From positions 1 through 55,925 of the forward strand of contig NZ_BJMN01000057.1 of NCBI RefSeq assembly GCF_006539185.1: a DNA stretch of 55,925 nt, written 5' to 3'. Origin of the DNA: Streptomyces gardneri (GTDB lineage Bacteria > Actinomycetota > Actinomycetes > Streptomycetales > Streptomycetaceae). Of this stretch, positions 15,657-23,973 are shown piece after piece. The stretch's first letter is position 1. Every line of letters begins with the position of its first letter. The notes beneath the pieces are model-generated. The model was given only the letters and a program-made list of their open reading frames with translations. It did no database searches and was not told where the DNA came from. The position numbers were made by a program, and so were the translations under genes.

Positions 15657-17090
15657 GTGACCAGTACCGCGCAGGCGCCCACGCCGCCGCCGTCCGAAGG
15701 CCGAGCGGCCCATCCTGACCACCTCGGCCACGTCATCTTCATCACGGCCTCCGCCGCGATGGGCGGATTCCTCTTCGGCTACGACAGCTCCGTCATCAAC
15801 GGCGCCGTCGAAGCGATCCGGGACCGGTACGACATCGGCTCCGGCACCCTCGCCCAGGTCATCGCCATCGCCCTGATCGGCTGCGCCATCGGCGCCGCGA
15901 CCGCCGGCCGGATCGCCGACCGCATCGGCCGCATCCGCTGCATGCAGATCTCCGCGGTCCTCTTCGCCGTCAGCGCCGTGGGCTCCGCGCTCCCCTTCGC
16001 CCTCTGGGACCTGGCCTTCTGGCGGGTCATCGGCGGCTTCGCCATCGGCATGGCCTCGGTCATCGGCCCCGCGTACATCGCCGAGGTCGCCCCCGCCGCC
16101 TACCGCGGCCGCCTCGGCTCCTTCCAGCAGGCCGCGATCGTCATCGGCATCGCCATCTCCCAGCTGGTCAACTACGGCATCCTCCAGCTCGCCGACGGGG
16201 ACCAGCGCGGCGAGATCGGCGGCCTTGAGGCCTGGCAGTGGATGCTCGGCGTGATGGTCGTCCCCGCGCTCCTCTACGGCATGCTGTCCTTCGCCATCCC
16301 CGAGTCCCCGCGCTTCCTCATCTCCGTCGGGAAGACCGAGCGGGCCAAGGAGGTCCTCGCCGAGGTCGAGGGCCACGGCGTCGACCTGGACGCGCGCGTC
16401 CAGGAGATCGACCGGGCCATGCGCAGCGAGCACAAGTCCACCTTCAAGGACCTGCTCGTCGCCGGCAGCAAGTCCAAGCTGCTGCCCATCGTCTGGGTCG
16501 GCATCGGACTCTCCGTCTTCCAGCAGCTCGTCGGCATCAACGTCGCCTTCTACTACTCCTCGACGCTCTGGCAGTCCGTCGGCATCGACCCGTCGAGCTC
16601 GTTCTTCTACTCGTTCACCACGTCGATCATCAACATCATCGGCACCGTGATCGCGATGGTCCTGGTCGACCGCGTCGGCCGGAAGCCGCTCGCGCTCGTC
16701 GGCTCCGTCGGCATGGCGATCGCCCTCGGCGTCGAGGCCTGGGCCTTCTCCGCCGACCTCGTCGACGGCAAGCTCCCCGAGACCCAGGGCGTCGTGGCGC
16801 TCGTCGCCGCCCACGTCTTCGTCCTCTTCTTCGCCCTCTCCTGGGGCGTCGTGGTCTGGGTCTTCCTCGGCGAGATGTTCCCCAACCGGATCCGCGCCGC
16901 CGCCCTCGGCGTCGCCGCCTCCGCGCAGTGGATCGCCAACTGGGCCATCACCGCGAGCTTCCCGTCCCTGGCGGACTGGAACCTCTCCGGCACCTACATG
17001 ATCTACACGTTCTTCGCCGTGCTCTCGATCCCCTTCGTGCTCAGGTACGTCAAGGAGACCAAGGGCAAGGCGTTGGAGGAGATGGGCTAA
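15657..17090 (+). CDS. glcP: sugar porter (MFS), glucose permease GlcP-like
   Basis: 477 residues, 12 predicted membrane segments. Sugar-porter signatures are all present: GFLFGYDSSVINGA in TM1, GRIADRIGRIRC in loop 2-3, PESPRFL before the central loop, QQLVGINVAFYYSSTLWQ in TM7, DRVGRKPL in loop 8-9 and PNRIRAAALGV after TM10. Proton-sugar symport; the likely substrate is glucose because Streptomyces GlcP, the main glucose transporter, is encoded just after smc. Glucose kinase is not nearby. GTG at 15657 with CAGGAG upstream; the adjacent ATG at 15655 is out of frame. Controlled by the paired palindromes upstream. A hairpin terminator follows. Confidence 0.9.
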   Translation: MTSTAQAPTPPPSEGRAAHPDHLGHVIFITASAAMGGFLFGYDSSVINGAVEAIRDRYDIGSGTLAQVIAIALIGCAIGAATAGRIADRIGRIRCMQISAVLFAVSAVGSALPFALWDLAFWRVIGGFAIGMASVIGPAYIAEVAPAAYRGRLGSFQQAAIVIGIAISQLVNYGILQLADGDQRGEIGGLEAWQWMLGVMVVPALLYGMLSFAIPESPRFLISVGKTERAKEVLAEVEGHGVDLDARVQEIDRAMRSEHKSTFKDLLVAGSKSKLLPIVWVGIGLSVFQQLVGINVAFYYSSTLWQSVGIDPSSSFFYSFTTSIINIIGTVIAMVLVDRVGRKPLALVGSVGMAIALGVEAWAFSADLVDGKLPETQGVVALVAAHVFVLFFALSWGVVVWVFLGEMFPNRIRAAALGVAASAQWIANWAITASFPSLADWNLSGTYMIYTFFAVLSIPFVLRYVKETKGKALEEMG

Positions 17091-17120
17091 ACCCCGCTGC
17101 CCCTCTCCTCACCCACGGAA

Positions 17121-17159
17121 CTGCCCCGGCCCGAGGCCCTACGCCTCGCGCCGGGGCAG
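17121..17159. terminator. hairpin between convergent glcP and LLM oxidoreductase genes
   Basis: CTGCCCCGGC (17121-17130) pairs with GCCGGGGCAG (17150-17159), and inner CGAGGC (17132-17137) pairs with GCCTCG (17143-17148) around CCTAC. No T-run, as is usual for Streptomyces; likely acts on both strands. Confidence 0.7.
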
Positions 17160-17195
17160 CAGCCGTCAGGCCTCGCGTAGCCGGGCAGTAAGCCG

Positions 17196-18167
17196 TCAGG
17201 CCTTGAGCCGGGGCAGTACGCCCTCGCAGAACAGCCGCAGGCTCCGCCACCCCTCCTCGACCGGCATCCCGCCGCACAGCGGATGCAGCACCAGGCTCTC
17301 CAGACCGAGCGCCACGCACGCGTCCGGGGTCACCACCCGGTAGACCCCCTCCGCGCGCAGCTCCTCCACCGTCGTCGCCGTCGACCGCACCGCCGAGGTG
17401 ATGTCCTTCGACTGCCAGGAGGCGTACGTCCGCGCCTCGTGCAGGAAGTGCTCCCCGTACTCCGCCCAGGTCCGGTCCGGATCCTCCGACAGGTGCAGCA
17501 GCGGCGTCTCCTCGGCCGGCATCATCGTCCAGCCCTCCGTGCCGTACTCGGCACACCGCTCCCGGTAGTACGCCTCGAGCTCCGGCAGGTGCGCGCTCGG
17601 GAAGAAGGGCAGCCCGAGCCGGGCCGCCCGCCGGGCCGCCGCCCGCGACGAGCCCCCGACCAGGAGCATCGGATGCGGCTGCGTGAGCGGCCGCGGGGTG
17701 ACCCGTACCGTACGGCCCTGATAGGTGAAGGGCTCCCCGGTCCACGCCGTCAGGAGGGTCTCCAGGAGCAGGTCCTGGAGCTTCCCTCGCCGGCCCCAGT
17801 CGACCCCGCGCTCCTCGTACTCCTCCGGCCGGTAGCCGATGCCGGCCACCGTCACGAGGCGACCCCCGCTCAGCAGGTCCAGGACCGCGATGTCCTCCGC
17901 GAGCCGCAGCGGGTCGTGCAGCGGCCCGATGATCGCCGAGACGGTCACCGCGATCCGCTTCGTCGCCCCGAAGACCGCGCCCGCGAACGCGAAGGGGGAG
18001 GGCAGCCAGTTGTTCGCGACGCCGTGGTGCTCCTCGGTCTGGACCGTGTCGACCCCGTGCGCGTCGGCGTGGGCGGCCATCTCGACGGCGGCCCGGTAGC
18101 GGGCCGAAAGGGATTCGGGGGTCGCGCGGGGATCGACGAGGTTGAACCGTACGACGCTGAACGGCAT
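17196..18167 (-). CDS. LLM-class flavin-dependent oxidoreductase
   Basis: 323 residues of the bacterial luciferase-like monooxygenase/reductase family (TIM barrel, FMN or F420 dependent). MPFSVVRFNLVDP start, VDTVQTEEHH, RIAVTVSAIIGPLHDPLRLAEDIAVLDLLS and GRLVTVAGIGYRPEEYE are standard motifs. The TVQTEEHH segment resembles FMN-dependent members, but cofactor and substrate cannot be assigned. ATG at 18167 chosen: upstream in-frame sequence is Arg-rich and non-conserved. The 19-bp palindrome at 18213-18231 lies 46 bases upstream and overlaps the stop codon of the next minus-strand gene, suggesting separate regulated transcription. Confidence 0.88.
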   Translation of the reverse strand: MPFSVVRFNLVDPRATPESLSARYRAAVEMAAHADAHGVDTVQTEEHHGVANNWLPSPFAFAGAVFGATKRIAVTVSAIIGPLHDPLRLAEDIAVLDLLSGGRLVTVAGIGYRPEEYEERGVDWGRRGKLQDLLLETLLTAWTGEPFTYQGRTVRVTPRPLTQPHPMLLVGGSSRAAARRAARLGLPFFPSAHLPELEAYYRERCAEYGTEGWTMMPAEETPLLHLSEDPDRTWAEYGEHFLHEARTYASWQSKDITSAVRSTATTVEELRAEGVYRVVTPDACVALGLESLVLHPLCGGMPVEEGWRSLRLFCEGVLPRLKA

Positions 18168-18212
18168 GGAAAGTCCCCCTCCGCGGGTGGGATACCGGCG
18201 AAGGGGGACGTT

Positions 18213-18231
18213 ATCTGACGTAGCGTCAGAT
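18213..18231. promoter_or_regulatory. 19-bp perfect palindrome, candidate operator
   Basis: ATCTGACG (18213-18220), spacer TAG, CGTCAGAT (18224-18231). Upstream of the LLM oxidoreductase gene and covering the last codon and stop of the upstream permease gene. Size and symmetry fit a TetR- or GntR-type dimer site; the cognate regulator is not adjacent. Confidence 0.6.
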
Positions 18232-19683
18232 GGAAACGGTCTCGCGGACCTCGATCGGCGCCGCCGGAGCCTTCTCGGCCGTCCGCGGCAGCACGGCGTA
18301 CAGCACGCCCGCCACCACGATCGTCGCCGCCCAGCCCAGACCGTTCTCACCGATCCACGACGAGGCGAGCGGACCCGAGAACCAGTCGACCTTCGTGAAC
18401 AGCAGGCCCACGAGCAGCGCCACGGCCCACGCCGTCATCGCCTGCCAGGCGAAACCGCCCCGGTACCAGTAGGCGCTGGTCCTGGTGGTGTCCATCAGCG
18501 CCACCGCGTCGTACGTCCTGCGCCGCAGCATGTCCACGCCGAAGACCCCGATCCACGCCGAGAACGCCACCGCGAGCAGGGTGAGGAAGGAGATGAACGA
18601 ACCGATGAAGCTGGTCGCCACCACCATCAGCAGGAAGCCGAAGACCAGGCTGATCACGGCGTTCACGCTGACCGCCGCCGCGCGCGACACCTTGATGCCC
18701 AGGGTCTGCGCCGTGAAGCCGGCCGAGTACATCGACATCGAGTTGATCAGCAGCATCCCGAGCAGCGCGATCACCAGGTACGGCACGGAGATCCACGTCG
18801 GGAGCAGCTCGCCGATGAAGGAGACCGGGTCCTGCGCCGAGGCCAGGTCCGGCGTCGACACGGCCATGACCGCGCCCATCAGCACCATCGGCAGGACCAC
18901 GATCCCGGCGCCGCCGACCGTCGAACCGACCATCGCCTTCGAGGAGGCCGTGCGGGGCAGGTAGCGGGTGAAGTCGGGCCCCGACGGGACCCAGCTGATG
19001 CCGCCGGCCGCGATCGTGCCGATGCCCGCGACCATCATCGCGGTCGAGCCGGCCGGCTTGTCGAAGACCGCGGACCAGTCGGTGTTCGCCACCAGATAGA
19101 CCAGGACGAGGACGGAGAAGGCGCCGAAGAGGTACGTGGACCACTTGCTGCACACCCGCAGCGCGTTGATCCCGAGACCCGAGACCAGGAAGGTGCAGGT
19201 GACGAAGAGCAGCAGCGTCACCACGATGAGGAGCGTGTTCGACTTCACGCCGAAGAGCAGGTCGAGCACGGTCAGCACCGCGTAGGCGCCGGTCACCGCG
19301 TTGATGGTCTCCCAGCCCCAGCGGGCGACCCAGATCAGTGCACCGGGAAAAAGGTTTCCGCGCTGACCGAAGACGGCCCGCGACAGCGCCATGCCCGGCG
19401 CGCCGCCGCGCTTCCCCGCGATCGAGATCAGGCCGACGATCCCGTACGAGAGCACGGGCGCGGCGATCGCCACGGTCAGGACCTGCCAGAAGTTCAGGCC
19501 GTTGAAGACGATCAGGCCGGCGCCCATCGTGAGCAGCAGCACACTGATGTTGGCCGCGACCCACGTCGGGAAGAGCTCGCGGACCCGGCCGGTCCGCTCG
19601 GCGTCGGGGACGGGCTCGAGACCGCGGGTCTCCATCGCGCCGTCGTGCGTCGCGCCTACGGCTTCGGAGGCGTCGTGGGGCAT
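18226..19683 (-). CDS. NCS1-family purine/cytosine/allantoin-type permease
   Basis: 485 residues, 12 predicted membrane segments, nucleobase:cation symporter-1 family. Features: FPTWVAANISVLLLTMGAG, FNGLNFWQVL, GKRGGAPGMALSRAVFGQRGN (typical NCS1 loop), WVARWGWETINAV and SGPDFTRYLP. The substrate (cytosine, purine, allantoin or thiamine-like) cannot be fixed. ATG at 19683 is preceded by GGAG at a seven-base distance; a much longer in-frame extension up to 21135 runs antisense through ftsY and is spurious. Divergent from ftsY across 84 bases. Loci of this type recur beside LLM oxidoreductases, hinting at a shared catabolic role, but this is inference. Confidence 0.88.
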   Translation of the reverse strand: MPHDASEAVGATHDGAMETRGLEPVPDAERTGRVRELFPTWVAANISVLLLTMGAGLIVFNGLNFWQVLTVAIAAPVLSYGIVGLISIAGKRGGAPGMALSRAVFGQRGNLFPGALIWVARWGWETINAVTGAYAVLTVLDLLFGVKSNTLLIVVTLLLFVTCTFLVSGLGINALRVCSKWSTYLFGAFSVLVLVYLVANTDWSAVFDKPAGSTAMMVAGIGTIAAGGISWVPSGPDFTRYLPRTASSKAMVGSTVGGAGIVVLPMVLMGAVMAVSTPDLASAQDPVSFIGELLPTWISVPYLVIALLGMLLINSMSMYSAGFTAQTLGIKVSRAAAVSVNAVISLVFGFLLMVVATSFIGSFISFLTLLAVAFSAWIGVFGVDMLRRRTYDAVALMDTTRTSAYWYRGGFAWQAMTAWAVALLVGLLFTKVDWFSGPLASSWIGENGLGWAATIVVAGVLYAVLPRTAEKAPAAPIEVRETVSI

Positions 19684-19752
19684 GGGGGTACTCCGTAAAC
19701 AGGTGGGGGAGCCATCTAGGTTACGTGCTCCGCCTTTGTGCCCCTCGTGGCC

Positions 19753-19758
19753 GATACT
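19753..19758 (+). promoter_or_regulatory. -10 hexamer of a likely leaderless ftsY promoter
   Basis: GATACT ends nine bases before the ftsY ATG (19768) with only a weak purine run between. Predicted start site falls within about three bases of the ATG. Confidence 0.4.
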
Positions 19759-19767
19759 GGTCGGGTT

Positions 19768-20991
19768 ATGGAACTCATCCTTGCTGTAGTCATCGCTCTG
19801 GTCGTCGTGGTCGCCGTGACGAGCGGGCTCGTGATCAGCGGCCGCAAGAAGAAGCAGCTGCCGCCCGCCGAGCCGCCGTCCACCACGCCGACCATCACCG
19901 CTCCGCCCGCCGAACCGCACGTCGGCGAGGAGGCGGAGACGCCGCGGGAGGAACCACGCCGCACGGTCGAGGAGGTCGAGCTCCCCACCGAGGAGGCCGC
20001 CGAGACGCCGGCCGCCGTCGAGGACCCCGTCGTCGCCGCGCCCGAGGCCCCCGAGATCGAGGTCCCGGAGCCGACCGCCGGCCGTCTCGTACGGCTCCGT
20101 GCCCGGCTCGCCCGCTCCCAGAACTCGCTCGGCAAGGGGCTCCTGACGCTCCTGTCCCGCGAGCACCTCGACGAGGACACCTGGGAGGAGATCGAGGAGA
20201 CCCTTCTCACGGCGGACGTCGGCGTCGCCCCCACGCAGGAGCTCGTCGAGCGGCTGCGCGAGCGGGTCAAGGTGCTCGGCACCCGCACCCCCGACGAGCT
20301 GCGCGGCCTGCTCCGCGAGGAGCTCGTCGCCCTCCTCGGCCCCGACCTCGACCGCACCGTGCACACCGAGAGCCCCTCGGACGTGCCGGGCGTGGTCATG
20401 GTCGTAGGCGTCAACGGCACCGGCAAGACCACCACCACCGGCAAGCTGGCCCGCGTCCTGGTCGCCGACGGCAAGTCCGTCGTCCTCGGCGCCGCCGACA
20501 CCTTCCGTGCCGCCGCCGCCGACCAGCTCCAGACCTGGGGCGAGCGCGTCGGCGCCCGCACCGTGCGCGGCCCCGAGGGTGGCGACCCGGCGTCGATCGC
20601 CTTCGACGCGGTCAAGGAGGGCATCGCCGAGGGCGCCGACGTCGTCCTCATCGACACCGCCGGCCGCCTCCACACCAAGACCGGCCTCATGGACGAGCTC
20701 GGCAAGGTCAAGCGCGTCGTCGAGAAGCACGGCCCGCTCGACGAGATCCTGCTCGTCCTCGACGCCACCACCGGCCAGAACGGCCTCATCCAGGCCCGTG
20801 TCTTCGCCGAGGTCGTCGACATCACCGGCATCGTCCTGACCAAGCTCGACGGCACCGCCAAGGGCGGCATCGTCGTCGCCGTCCAGCGCGAGCTGGGCGT
20901 CCCGGTCAAGCTGGTCGGCCTGGGCGAGGGCCCCGACGACCTGGCCCCGTTCGAGCCGGGCGCCTTCGTCGACGCCCTGATCGGCGACTGA
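19768..20991 (+). CDS. ftsY: signal recognition particle receptor FtsY
   Basis: 407 residues. Membrane-associated GTPase that docks SRP-ribosome complexes at the SecYEG translocon; partner of Ffh encoded at 28249. Residues 1-25 (MELILAVVIALVVVVAVTSG) form an N-terminal membrane anchor, then a Glu/Pro-rich acidic linker (to about residue 105), then the NG domain: G1 GVNGTGKTTTTGK near residue 215, DTFRAAAADQL, DTAGRLHTKTGLM near 296 and TKLDGTAKGG near 357. ATG at 19768 starts the membrane anchor exactly; an upstream GTG at 19738 would disrupt it. Ends before an 18-bp terminator stem. Confidence 0.97.
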   Translation: MELILAVVIALVVVVAVTSGLVISGRKKKQLPPAEPPSTTPTITAPPAEPHVGEEAETPREEPRRTVEEVELPTEEAAETPAAVEDPVVAAPEAPEIEVPEPTAGRLVRLRARLARSQNSLGKGLLTLLSREHLDEDTWEEIEETLLTADVGVAPTQELVERLRERVKVLGTRTPDELRGLLREELVALLGPDLDRTVHTESPSDVPGVVMVVGVNGTGKTTTTGKLARVLVADGKSVVLGAADTFRAAAADQLQTWGERVGARTVRGPEGGDPASIAFDAVKEGIAEGADVVLIDTAGRLHTKTGLMDELGKVKRVVEKHGPLDEILLVLDATTGQNGLIQARVFAEVVDITGIVLTKLDGTAKGGIVVAVQRELGVPVKLVGLGEGPDDLAPFEPGAFVDALIGD

Positions 20992-21015
20992 CCGACTTCC
21001 GCGCCGGCCATGGAC

Positions 21016-21056
21016 GCGTGAGGGCCCCCGCCGTACTCCGGCGGGGGCCCTCACGC
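21016..21056. terminator. 18-bp bidirectional terminator between ftsY and the primase/polymerase gene
   Basis: A perfect 18-bp stem (21016-21033 with 21039-21056) with loop TACTC. It lies between two convergent genes; no T-run on either side. Confidence 0.8.
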
Positions 21057-21067
21057 ATGTCGGAGGC

Positions 21068-21721
21068 TCAGAAGTGCGTCCGGTGACAGATGTACGCCAG
21101 CGTCCCGAGCAGCAGCCGCGCCTCCGGCGGCGCACCCGCCGTGTCCAGCGTCGGCGGCCGCAGCCAGCGCACCGGCCCGAGCCCGCCCAGGTCCGACGGG
21201 GGAGCGGTGATGTGGGCGCCGGGCCCCAGGCAGTGCAGGTCCAGATCGGCGTCGTCCCAGCCCATCCGGTACAGCAGCCGCGGCAGCTCGGCCGCCGCGC
21301 CCGGGGCCACGAAGAACCGCGCCCGGCCCGTCGGGGTCGCGCACACCGGGCCCAGCGGGAGCCCCATGCGCTCCAGCCGGACGAGCGCCCGCCGGCCCGC
21401 CGCCTCGGCGACCTCGATCACGTCGAAGGCCCGGCCCACCGGAAGCATCAGCGCCGCGCCCGGGTACTCCGCCCACGCCTTCGTCGCGTCGTCGAGACCG
21501 GCGCCCGCCGGCACCGGTTCGGCGAAGGAGAGGGGGTGCGCTCCCGGAGCCGCGCACGCCGGATCCCCGCAGGAGCAACGGCCGGACGCCGCCCGTGCCC
21601 CGGGGACCACGTCCCAGCCCCACAGTCCTGTGTACTCGGCCACCGCTGTGCACTCCGTGGTGCGTACGCGGCGGCGCGAGCCGGACCGCATCTCACGAAT
21701 GCCGCCGATCGTGAAGCCCAT
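21068..21721 (-). CDS. bifunctional DNA primase/polymerase (prim-pol) domain protein
   Basis: 217 residues. A GLWGWDVVPGARA start, a CSCGDPACAAPGAHP cysteine/histidine motif and a GVCATPTGRARFFVAPG-like strand (here LPLGPVCATPTGRARFFV) are characteristic of the N-terminal prim-pol module seen in many Streptomyces paralogues. The classical DxD catalytic pair is not clearly recognisable, so polymerase activity is uncertain and a regulatory role is possible. ATG at 21721 is preceded by GGAGG at short spacing. Divergent from nsdA over about 395 bases, a conserved pairing in Streptomyces. Confidence 0.75.
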   Translation of the reverse strand: MGFTIGGIREMRSGSRRRVRTTECTAVAEYTGLWGWDVVPGARAASGRCSCGDPACAAPGAHPLSFAEPVPAGAGLDDATKAWAEYPGAALMLPVGRAFDVIEVAEAAGRRALVRLERMGLPLGPVCATPTGRARFFVAPGAAAELPRLLYRMGWDDADLDLHCLGPGAHITAPPSDLGGLGPVRWLRPPTLDTAGAPPEARLLLGTLAYICHRTHF

Positions 21722-22116
21722 GCCCCCTCCAACGGGTCGAACGCGCCGGTGGTTACGACCCGGAGCGCCGTCGTCACCTTTGGTCACGGTCCGTCGCCGT
21801 ATGTGGCGTGCGGTCGTGGGCGGGGTGGTGCGGTCCGTCGCGCGCGCCTCTCCGCGCATCCGTCCGCCGTACTCCGGTTCGTCGCATGTCAAGTGAATCG
21901 CGTCCGGCGCGTGGCGAGTTCATTCGAAGGGGTGGCGAATGGTGGCGTTTCTTGAATCGCCCTCACGGGACGGGTGATCGTAGGATTACTTTCGGTACTC
22001 GAACCCCGGGGCCGCTCGCGCGCACGGGTATGCCGGAGGCAACCCGGTTTCCAGTTCGAAGGAGTGAGAACCCCGGACGAGCGGCCGTGTGAGGCGGCAT
22101 TCTGATAGGGGTTCGC
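21722..22116. other. 395-base divergent region between prim-pol gene and nsdA
   Basis: No gene is supported. Visible are TGGCGAGTTC at 21912-21921, a full match to the AdpA consensus TGGCSNGWWY, with two further TGGCG cores at 21933 and 21943; a TAGGAT at 21981-21986 that could be an nsdA -10; and a TTCGAAGGAGTGAGAAC stretch (from 22053) resembling a ribosome-binding site without a gene. Long 5' leader for nsdA is likely. Confidence 0.4.
21912..21952 (+). promoter_or_regulatory. candidate AdpA-binding cluster upstream of nsdA
   Basis: TGGCGAGTTC (21912-21921) fits the AdpA consensus; TGGCGAATGG (21933) and TGGCGTTTCT (21943) share only the core. The cores are 21 and 10 bases apart, on one helix face. 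AdpA is the central Streptomyces developmental activator; binding here is inference. Confidence 0.35.
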
Positions 22117-23625
22117 ATGACAGGCAATCAGGTGGATGGGGGCGTTCCAGTGGGCGGCAACGGCGCAGACGGTACGACTGCCGGCAAGCGCCCGAACGAG
22201 CAGCTGGGCTCGTGGTTCGTGCGCAGCGGCTGGTCCAAGGGCGAACTGGCACGGCAGGTGAACCGCAGGGCGCGCCAGATGGGCGCGCACCACATCTCCA
22301 CGGACACCTCGCGGGTCCGCCGCTGGCTCGACGGCGAGCAGCCCCGCGAGCCCATTCCGAGGATCCTCTCCGAGCTGTTCTCCGAGCGCTTCGGCTCCGT
22401 CGTCGCCGTCGAGGACCTCGGCCTGCGCACCGCCCACCAGTCCCCGTCCGTCTCCGGCGTGGACCTGCCCTGGGCCGGACCCCAGACCGTCGCCCTGCTC
22501 AGCGAGTTCTCCCGCAGCGACCTCATGCTCGCCCGGCGCGGCTTCCTCGGCTCCTCGCTCTCGCTCGCCGCCGGACCCGCCCTCATCGAGCCGATGCAGC
22601 GCTGGCTCGTCCCCACCCCGGTCACGGACATCGAGCGCCCCGAGTCCCCGGCCGAGAGCCGCCGCCCCAACCGGCTCTCCGACATCGAGCTCGACCTCCT
22701 CGAATCCACCACCGCCATGTTCCGCAAGTGGGACGCCCAGTGCGGCGGGGGACTGCGCCGCAAGGCCGTCGTCGGACAGCTCCACGAGGTCACCGACCTC
22801 CTCCAGGAGCCCCAGCCCGCCGCGACCGCCAAGCGCCTCTTCACCTGCGCCGCCGAACTCGCCGAACTCGCCGGCTGGATGAGCTACGACGTGGGCCTCC
22901 AGCCCACCGCCCAGAAGTACTTCGTGCTCGCGCTGCACGCCGCCAAGGAGGCCGGGGACAAGCCCCTCGGCTCGTACATCCTGTCCTCCATGAGCCGTCA
23001 GATGATCCACCTCGGCCGGCCCGACGACGCCCTGGAACTCATCCACCTCGCCCAGTACGGCAGCCGTGACTGCGCCACCCCCCGCACCCAGGCCATGCTG
23101 TATGCGATGGAGGCCCGCGCCTACGCCAACATGGGCCAGCCCTCCAAGTGCAAGCGGGCCGTCCGGATGGCCGAGGACACCTTCTCCGACGTCGGCCTCG
23201 ACGGCGAGCCCGAGCCCGACTGGATCGGCTTCTTCTCGGAGGCCGAACTCAACGGCGAGAACTCCCACTCCTACCGCGACCTCGCCTATGTCGCCGGCCG
23301 CTCCCCGACCTACGCCTCCCTCGCCGAACCCGTCATGGAGCGGGCTGTCGAGCTCTTCGAGAAGGACCCCGACCACCAGCGGTCGTACGCGCTCAACCTG
23401 ATCGGGATGGCCACCGTCCACCTCCTCAAGCGCGAGCCCGAGCAGTCCGTCGTCCTCGCCGAGAAGGCCCTCGGCGTCGCCCGGAGCATCCGCTCCGAGC
23501 GCGTCAACACCCGGCTCCGCAAGACCGTCGACCACGCCGCCCGCAACTACAGCGACGTCGCCGAGGTCGTCCAGCTCACCGACCGGCTCACCCAGCTCCT
23601 GCCGGAGGCCGCCGAGGCGGTCTGA
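22117..23625 (+). CDS. nsdA: negative regulator of differentiation NsdA
   Basis: 502 residues. NsdA was defined in Streptomyces coelicolor as a repressor of sporulation and antibiotic production. The N-terminal segment (about residues 28-110) is helix-turn-helix-like (NEQLGSWFVRSGWSKGELAR, RRWLDGEQPREPIPRILSEL); the remainder is helical with TPR-like repeats (ALHAAKEAGDKPLGSYILSS, LGRPDDALELIHLAQYGSRD, AEKALGVARSIRSERVNTRL). No membrane segment or enzyme motif. ATG at 22117 follows TAGGGG. Monocistronic, with a long leader and candidate AdpA site; the divergent prim-pol gene is its usual neighbour. Confidence 0.93.
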   Translation: MTGNQVDGGVPVGGNGADGTTAGKRPNEQLGSWFVRSGWSKGELARQVNRRARQMGAHHISTDTSRVRRWLDGEQPREPIPRILSELFSERFGSVVAVEDLGLRTAHQSPSVSGVDLPWAGPQTVALLSEFSRSDLMLARRGFLGSSLSLAAGPALIEPMQRWLVPTPVTDIERPESPAESRRPNRLSDIELDLLESTTAMFRKWDAQCGGGLRRKAVVGQLHEVTDLLQEPQPAATAKRLFTCAAELAELAGWMSYDVGLQPTAQKYFVLALHAAKEAGDKPLGSYILSSMSRQMIHLGRPDDALELIHLAQYGSRDCATPRTQAMLYAMEARAYANMGQPSKCKRAVRMAEDTFSDVGLDGEPEPDWIGFFSEAELNGENSHSYRDLAYVAGRSPTYASLAEPVMERAVELFEKDPDHQRSYALNLIGMATVHLLKREPEQSVVLAEKALGVARSIRSERVNTRLRKTVDHAARNYSDVAEVVQLTDRLTQLLPEAAEAV

Positions 23626-23973
23626 CCCCGCCCAGGACCCTCCCCAGGACCTCCCAGGACCCCGGCCGCGCCGGACGTCCCGTACTGCCCGACTCGGCTC
23701 CCCCGCCGCAAGGTCACACGGACGCCCGACGCGGCCGGTTCTGTGTTCCCGGACGCCGATCCCGGGAGCGTGCGCCCGGGATCCGGGCGTGATCCGGCCG
23801 TTCACGGCCGCGTAACACGCCACACCCCTTCGTCACCGTCGCGAAACATCGTGCGGCATCGACGGAAACCGCGCTGCGCGAATCTCTGGCCCATAACCGG
23901 CCACGCCCCTCGCGGCCGGCCGCTCTCTCCGGCCCCGCCCCGCACAGGCCGTACCGACGACGAGGAGACGCCG
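23626..23973 (+). other. 348-base region: nsdA 3' end and amtB promoter
   Basis: Contains GC-rich inverted segments after nsdA (including CCCGGGAGCGTGCGCCCGGG from 23761) and, from 23812, the GlnR-binding region of amtB. No coding sequence is supported; an upstream in-frame extension of amtB lacks a start with a ribosome-binding site. Confidence 0.6.
23832..23869 (+). promoter_or_regulatory. GlnR box of the amtB-glnK-glnD operon
   Basis: GTCAC (23832), GAAAC (23843), CGGCA (23854) and GAAAC (23865) are each separated by six bases, giving the 11-bp periodicity of the known Streptomyces GlnR site GTnAC-n6-GAAAC-n6-GTnAC-n6-GAAAC, with the third element degenerate. A further GTAAC at 23812 lies 20 bp upstream. 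GlnR activates amtB, glnK and glnD in nitrogen limitation. Confidence 0.8.

Noticed and set aside
18142..19698. 518-codon plus-strand frame antisense to the permease gene
   Set aside because: Arg/His/Asp-rich shadow frame; no conserved motifs.
18226..21135. 969-codon minus-strand frame
   Set aside because: Only the 3' half (up to 19683) has permease homology; the rest is antisense to ftsY, a product of high GC with few stop codons.
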